Positions 6,448 through 9,477 of a stretch of 9,477 nucleotides of DNA are shown one piece after another. Origin of the DNA: Acidimicrobiaceae bacterium UBA7830. GTDB lineage: Bacteria; Actinomycetota; Acidimicrobiia; Acidimicrobiales; Ilumatobacteraceae. The notes beneath the pieces were generated by a model that saw only the letters and a list, made by a program, of their open reading frames with translations, had not been told where the DNA came from and ran no database searches. Position 1 is the first letter of the stretch, and the number at the start of each line of letters is the position of its first letter. The stretch is from NCBI GenBank assembly GCA_002501485.1, contig DLTS01000065.1, forward strand, positions 1-9,477. Direction: 5' to 3'. The position numbers and the translations under genes were made by a program.

Positions 6448-7359
6448 TTAGTAGCCCAGACGCTCTACGCGGTCGGGACGTCGCTGCCAGTCTTTATCGA
6501 CTCTCACCTTCAGCTCCAGAAAGGCTCCTTCAGGCATTTGAGCGCGGGTACGCGTGCCCACCTCTCGCAAAATCGACCCACCCTTGCCAATCACCATTCC
6601 CTTCTGGCTCTCACGTTCAACGATGATGTCGCAGCGGATACGAGGCCACTCCCACTCGGTGACCCGGGTCGCAATTGAGTACGGAAGTTCGTCTCGCATA
6701 ACGGCAAGTAGTTGCTCACGAACCAACTCGGCCACCCACACTTCCTCGCTCATATCGTTGCGGTCTCCTTCAGGAAACCACTGAGGCCCCTCAGGCAGCC
6801 GATCGAGCAAAAAATTATTGAGGCCGTCAAGCCCCTCACCACTTTTCGCTGATACCGGGAAATAGGCAGAGGCATCAAGCTCTGAGGCGGCACCGAGCAT
6901 CGCGATCACCTGATCTCGGGTCGCAATATCGACCTTGTTCACCACCACGACAAGACGGTCTCGCTGAAGCCGATCGGCAACCCACTGATCGCCTGTCCCG
7001 AAGGCGCGGGTTGCATCGAGAACTAGACACTGCATATCGACATCTGATGCACTTTCAAGCGCCGTTGAATTCACTCGCTCACCGAGGGCTGAGACGGGTT
7101 TATGGAGACCCGGCGTATCAACAAAGACAAGTTGACTAGATGGACGGGTAAGAACACCCATCACCCGATGGCGAGTTGTTTGGGGTTTGTCTGAGACGAT
7201 CGACACCTTGTGACCGCACATTGCATTGACGAGCGAACTCTTACCAACATTGGGTCGGCCGAGCAGGCCAACAAGGCCCGATCGGTAGTTGTCGTTGCCA
7301 TCATTGGCGGTTTCTGCCACATCTCTAGTCAACACCGCTGCCTCGTCAAAACTGAACAT
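6448..7359 (-). CDS. era: GTPase Era, 16S rRNA-binding ribosome assembly factor
   Basis: Essential GTPase that binds the 3' end of 16S rRNA and helps mature the small ribosomal subunit. In a 303-aa reading: G1 G-R-P-N-V-G-K-S-S (34-42), switch region T-T-R-H-R (61-65), G3 D-T-P-G (81-84), G4 N-K-V-D (141-144), G5 V-S-A-K (169-172), then the KH RNA-binding domain with V-I-G-K-G-G (256-261) and the closing L-E-L-K-V-R-V-D-K-D-W. Length matches typical Era. The start is unsettled: ATG 7359 (chosen), ATG 7380 (overlapping the divergent maoC start), an in-frame ATG at 7416, or GTG 7335, which has a GAGG five bases upstream and gives about 295 aa. The conserved fold begins after all of them. The usual partners recO and ybeY are not adjacent; an UppS-family gene, often near era in actinobacteria, lies 6 kb away on the other strand. 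Confidence 0.95.
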   Translation of the reverse strand: MFSFDEAAVLTRDVAETANDGNDNYRSGLVGLLGRPNVGKSSLVNAMCGHKVSIVSDKPQTTRHRVMGVLTRPSSQLVFVDTPGLHKPVSALGERVNSTALESASDVDMQCLVLDATRAFGTGDQWVADRLQRDRLVVVVNKVDIATRDQVIAMLGAASELDASAYFPVSAKSGEGLDGLNNFLLDRLPEGPQWFPEGDRNDMSEEVWVAELVREQLLAVMRDELPYSIATRVTEWEWPRIRCDIIVERESQKGMVIGKGGSILREVGTRTRAQMPEGAFLELKVRVDKDWQRRPDRVERLGY

Positions 7360-7378
7360 CCTCTGACATGCTGTCTCC

Positions 7379-7837
7379 ATGAGCCCACGAATTATCAACG
7401 GAGCAGACGAACTCAAAGGTCTTATCGGGGAGCACCTTGGCTACAGCCCATACGTGTCGATCTCTCAAGAACAAGTCAACCAATTCGCAGATGCGACCGG
7501 TGACCACCAGTGGATTCACATCGATGTCGAGCGTGCCACGGCGGGCCCGTTTGGTGCACCGATTGCCCATGGCTACCTCACCTTGTCGCTTGGACCTGCG
7601 CTCTACCCGCAGGTGGTGTCCATTGGAGGATTCTCGATGGGCGTTAACTACGGAACTAACAAGGTTCGGTTCATGTCACCAGTGAAGATTGGTTCAAACC
7701 TTCGACTGGGCGTCAAACTTCTTGAAGTCACCGATATCTCCGGCGGTATTCAAAGCACGATGGAGTTCACCTTCGAGTGTGAAGGTGCAGACAAGCCAAG
7801 CTGCGTCGCAGAGGTTGTGTTCCGCTCCTACGAGTGA
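7379..7837 (+). CDS. MaoC-like (R)-enoyl-CoA hydratase, HtdZ/Rv0130 type
   Basis: A 152-aa single hot-dog-fold hydratase that adds water to trans-2-enoyl thioesters to give (R)-3-hydroxyacyl products. The stretch F-A-D-A-T-G-D-H-Q-W-I-H (36-47) is the hydratase motif and matches Mycobacterium tuberculosis Rv0130 (HtdZ) almost residue for residue; by that alignment D42 and H47 are the catalytic Asp/His pair (D40/H45 in Rv0130). G-P-F-G-A-P-I-A-H-G-Y (56-66), N-Y-G-T-N-K-V-R-F and P-V-K-I-G-S follow the same family. Length matches Rv0130 (about 150 aa). No ribosome site precedes the ATG, and the start is head to head with era. It is followed after 30 bases by an acyl-CoA ligase, suggesting a small lipid operon. 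The physiological substrate is unknown. Confidence 0.92.
   Translation: MSPRIINGADELKGLIGEHLGYSPYVSISQEQVNQFADATGDHQWIHIDVERATAGPFGAPIAHGYLTLSLGPALYPQVVSIGGFSMGVNYGTNKVRFMSPVKIGSNLRLGVKLLEVTDISGGIQSTMEFTFECEGADKPSCVAEVVFRSYE
7391..7396 (-). promoter_or_regulatory. Possible -10 element for era inside the maoC 5' end
   Basis: Read on the minus strand this is GATAAT, close to the TATAAT consensus. Transcription would begin near 7384, giving a very short leader to the ATG at 7380 or about 25 bases to the ATG at 7359. The -35 position is poor. If real, the era promoter lies within maoC codons. Confidence 0.3.
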
Positions 7838-7867
7838 CAACCCGGCGCTTAGGCGCTTCTTAAGACA

Positions 7868-9477
7868 ATGGCAGCGGACCAGGTGCACGACAGCAGCGAT
7901 GTCGCATTTATTGACATCCTTCGAGCCGTTGCAGACGTGCGTGGTGACGCAAGCTGTATCAGAGGACCTGGCTCAACGTCATTGACCTGGTCACAATTCA
8001 TCGAGCGAGTCGAACGCGCCAGTGCGGCGCTGAATGCCCTCGGTCTCGGGTGCCATCGCGAACGCAGTGATCTTGCGCATCACGAATCAGGCCAGGATCA
8101 CCTTGCCTTGCTGATGCACAATTCACCGCAATGCCTCGAACTGATGTGCGCCGCATTGGCGAGTCGGGTTGCCCCAGTCAATGTCAACCACCGCTACACG
8201 GCAGACGAACTTGTCGACACCTTGAATTACGCGCAGGCGACAGCCGTTGCGGTGCATAGCGACTACGCCGATGTGCTCCTTACTGCGCTACCTCGGCTGT
8301 CGCGTGTCAAGGTCGTCATAGAAGTGACCGATAGTGGGGAAACCGCGATCTCCTCAGCTCACAACTACGAGAACCTCCTCAGCGCGCACCATCAACAGGT
8401 GGAGCCTCCACGCGCCTCAGGCGACGACCTGTATCTCGTCCTCACCGGTGGCACGACCGGTCGCCCACGGGCGGTGATGTGGCGAAATGCCGACGCTGTT
8501 ATCGAATGTTTCGATGCGGCACGCGCACCACAACCGGTGAAACGTTTTCTTGAAACGCTTCGGCCTGATCTTCGAACATTGCCGTGCGCTCCCCTTATGC
8601 ACGGTGCCGGCCAATGGATGGCAATGCGTACCTTGCTTGTAGGAGGTTCCATAGTTATCCCTGAGCACGCAGAGCACTTTGACGCGGCCGATACGTGGAA
8701 GGCGATTGAGAATCATGGAGCCACCACAGTCGGCATCGTCGGTGAGTCGTTCGCTCGGCCTCTCCTCGAGCGACTTGACTCTGGGGACTTCGACCCCCAC
8801 AGCCTCAATGTTGTCCTTACCGGGGGTGCACCGCTCACAAGCTCCACGAAAGCCCGGATTCTCGAACACCTGCCGACGGTGCTCATTGTCGATGGTTTCG
8901 GATCATCAGAAACAGGTGGACAAATGTCCATCGTCTCGTCATTCGGTTCTGCGACGTCGGGAACTTTCAAGCCGCGACCGGATCGAACTGCGGTGCTAAA
9001 CGAACGCCTCGATGCAGTGCTCCGACCCGGTGACGACGAGATCGGCTGGCTCGGAACAACCGGCCGTTTACCGCTCGGCTACCTCAACGACGAATACAAA
9101 ACCGCCCAAGTGTTCCGCACTATCGACGGCGTGCGCTACTCAGCTCCTGGCGATCACGCCAAGCATCTCATTGATGGATCGATTGAAGCACTCGGACGTG
9201 AGGCTGTATGTATTAACACCGGTGGTGAGAAAGTATTTGCGGAGGAGGTCGAAGAAGGGGTGCTAAGACATCAGTCAATTCGCGATTGCGTCGTCGTTGG
9301 TGTGCCGAGCGATGTGTGGGGAAGTGAAGTCGTCGCCGTCGTCTCGCTGAACTCCGACGATCTGGTTGCTCCGACCCTCGCCGACATCACATCGACGATG
9401 CAACATCTCGCTCGCTATAAGCATCCGAAAGCCCTCGCTGTCGTTGACCACATCCGACGCACCCCCGCCGTCATAGC
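7868..9477 (+). CDS. FadD-type acyl-CoA synthetase (AMP-forming), 3' end cut
   Basis: Adenylate-forming ligase that activates a carboxylic acid with ATP and joins it to CoA. The frame runs open for 536 codons to the window edge, close to the normal 540-550 aa. In order: W-S-Q-F-I-E-R-V (41-48); H-E-S-G-Q-D-H-L-A-L (72-81), which I recall as typical of actinobacterial FadDs; P-loop motif L-T-G-G-T-T-G-R-P-R-A-V-M-W (192-205); F-G-S-S-E-T-G-G (344-351); the hinge-region P-G-D-H-A-K (427-432) with D429; L-G-R (442-444); and I-N-T-G-G-E-K-V with E-E-V-E-E (449-463). The P-loop reads P-R-A where P-K-G is usual, and the visible end reads R-R-T-P-A-V-I where relatives have a G-K carrying the catalytic lysine. 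Start ATG 7868 lacks a clear ribosome site; it lies 30 bases after the MaoC gene, so probably one operon. Substrate unknown. Confidence 0.9.
   Translation, partial: MAADQVHDSSDVAFIDILRAVADVRGDASCIRGPGSTSLTWSQFIERVERASAALNALGLGCHRERSDLAHHESGQDHLALLMHNSPQCLELMCAALASRVAPVNVNHRYTADELVDTLNYAQATAVAVHSDYADVLLTALPRLSRVKVVIEVTDSGETAISSAHNYENLLSAHHQQVEPPRASGDDLYLVLTGGTTGRPRAVMWRNADAVIECFDAARAPQPVKRFLETLRPDLRTLPCAPLMHGAGQWMAMRTLLVGGSIVIPEHAEHFDAADTWKAIENHGATTVGIVGESFARPLLERLDSGDFDPHSLNVVLTGGAPLTSSTKARILEHLPTVLIVDGFGSSETGGQMSIVSSFGSATSGTFKPRPDRTAVLNERLDAVLRPGDDEIGWLGTTGRLPLGYLNDEYKTAQVFRTIDGVRYSAPGDHAKHLIDGSIEALGREAVCINTGGEKVFAEEVEEGVLRHQSIRDCVVVGVPSDVWGSEVVAVVSLNSDDLVAPTLADITSTMQHLARYKHPKALAVVDHIRRTPAVI

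Noticed and set aside
7838..7867. GGCGCTT direct repeat (7844-7850, 7852-7858) between maoC and fadD
   Set aside because: Only two short copies and a weak GCGC pairing without a T-run; not enough to call a terminator or operator.
8417..8869. Minus-strand open frame of about 150 codons opposite the acyl-CoA ligase
   Set aside because: It lies within a clearly conserved plus-strand ligase region and has no recognisable protein family.

Overview
The window comes from a moderately GC-rich bacterium and looks actinobacterial, possibly Acidimicrobiia. Three things point that way: an MtrA-like regulator, an MtrB-like kinase and an LpqB-like GerMN lipoprotein lie together; the MaoC protein closely follows mycobacterial Rv0130/HtdZ; and there are several fatty acyl-CoA genes with FadD-type motifs. 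The phylum is fairly secure and the class is a guess. Genes are packed on both strands. No RNA genes, insertion sequences, CRISPR arrays or phage genes are visible.

Layout. (1) 1-2260, plus strand: the 3' end of a cis-prenyltransferase (UppS family), overlapping by 4 bases a full-length DinG-type iron-sulfur helicase. (2) 2261-2570: about 310 bases with no convincing gene. (3) 2571-3332, plus: a crotonase-family enoyl-CoA hydratase/isomerase, tail to tail with (4) 3336-4025, minus: an OmpR-class response regulator. (5) 4026-4232: a divergent control region with helically phased TCGCA repeats and a perfect 8-bp inverted repeat. (6) 4233-6418, plus: a sensor histidine kinase overlapping by 4 bases a short LpqB-like lipoprotein. 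(7) 6448-7359, minus: the GTPase Era. (8) 7379-7837, plus: an HtdZ-type MaoC hydratase whose start lies head to head with era, followed 30 bases on by (9) 7868-9477, plus: a FadD-type acyl-CoA ligase cut by the window end.

How they fit together. The regulator, kinase and lipoprotein look like a rearranged MtrA-MtrB-LpqB envelope-sensing module. In the usual actinobacterial operon all three genes are co-directional; here the regulator is divergent from the kinase and lipoprotein, so one control region serves both arms. The crotonase, MaoC hydratase and acyl-CoA ligase are all acyl-CoA enzymes: the ligase activates an acid and the hydratases add water across the enoyl-CoA double bond. UppS, DinG and Era are housekeeping genes for lipid carrier synthesis, DNA repair and ribosome assembly.

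I found no wholly new system. The most unusual items are the split Mtr-like module with its phased repeats, the shortened LpqB-like protein, a UppS lacking its normal C-terminal R-x-G tail, and the interlocked era/maoC start region.
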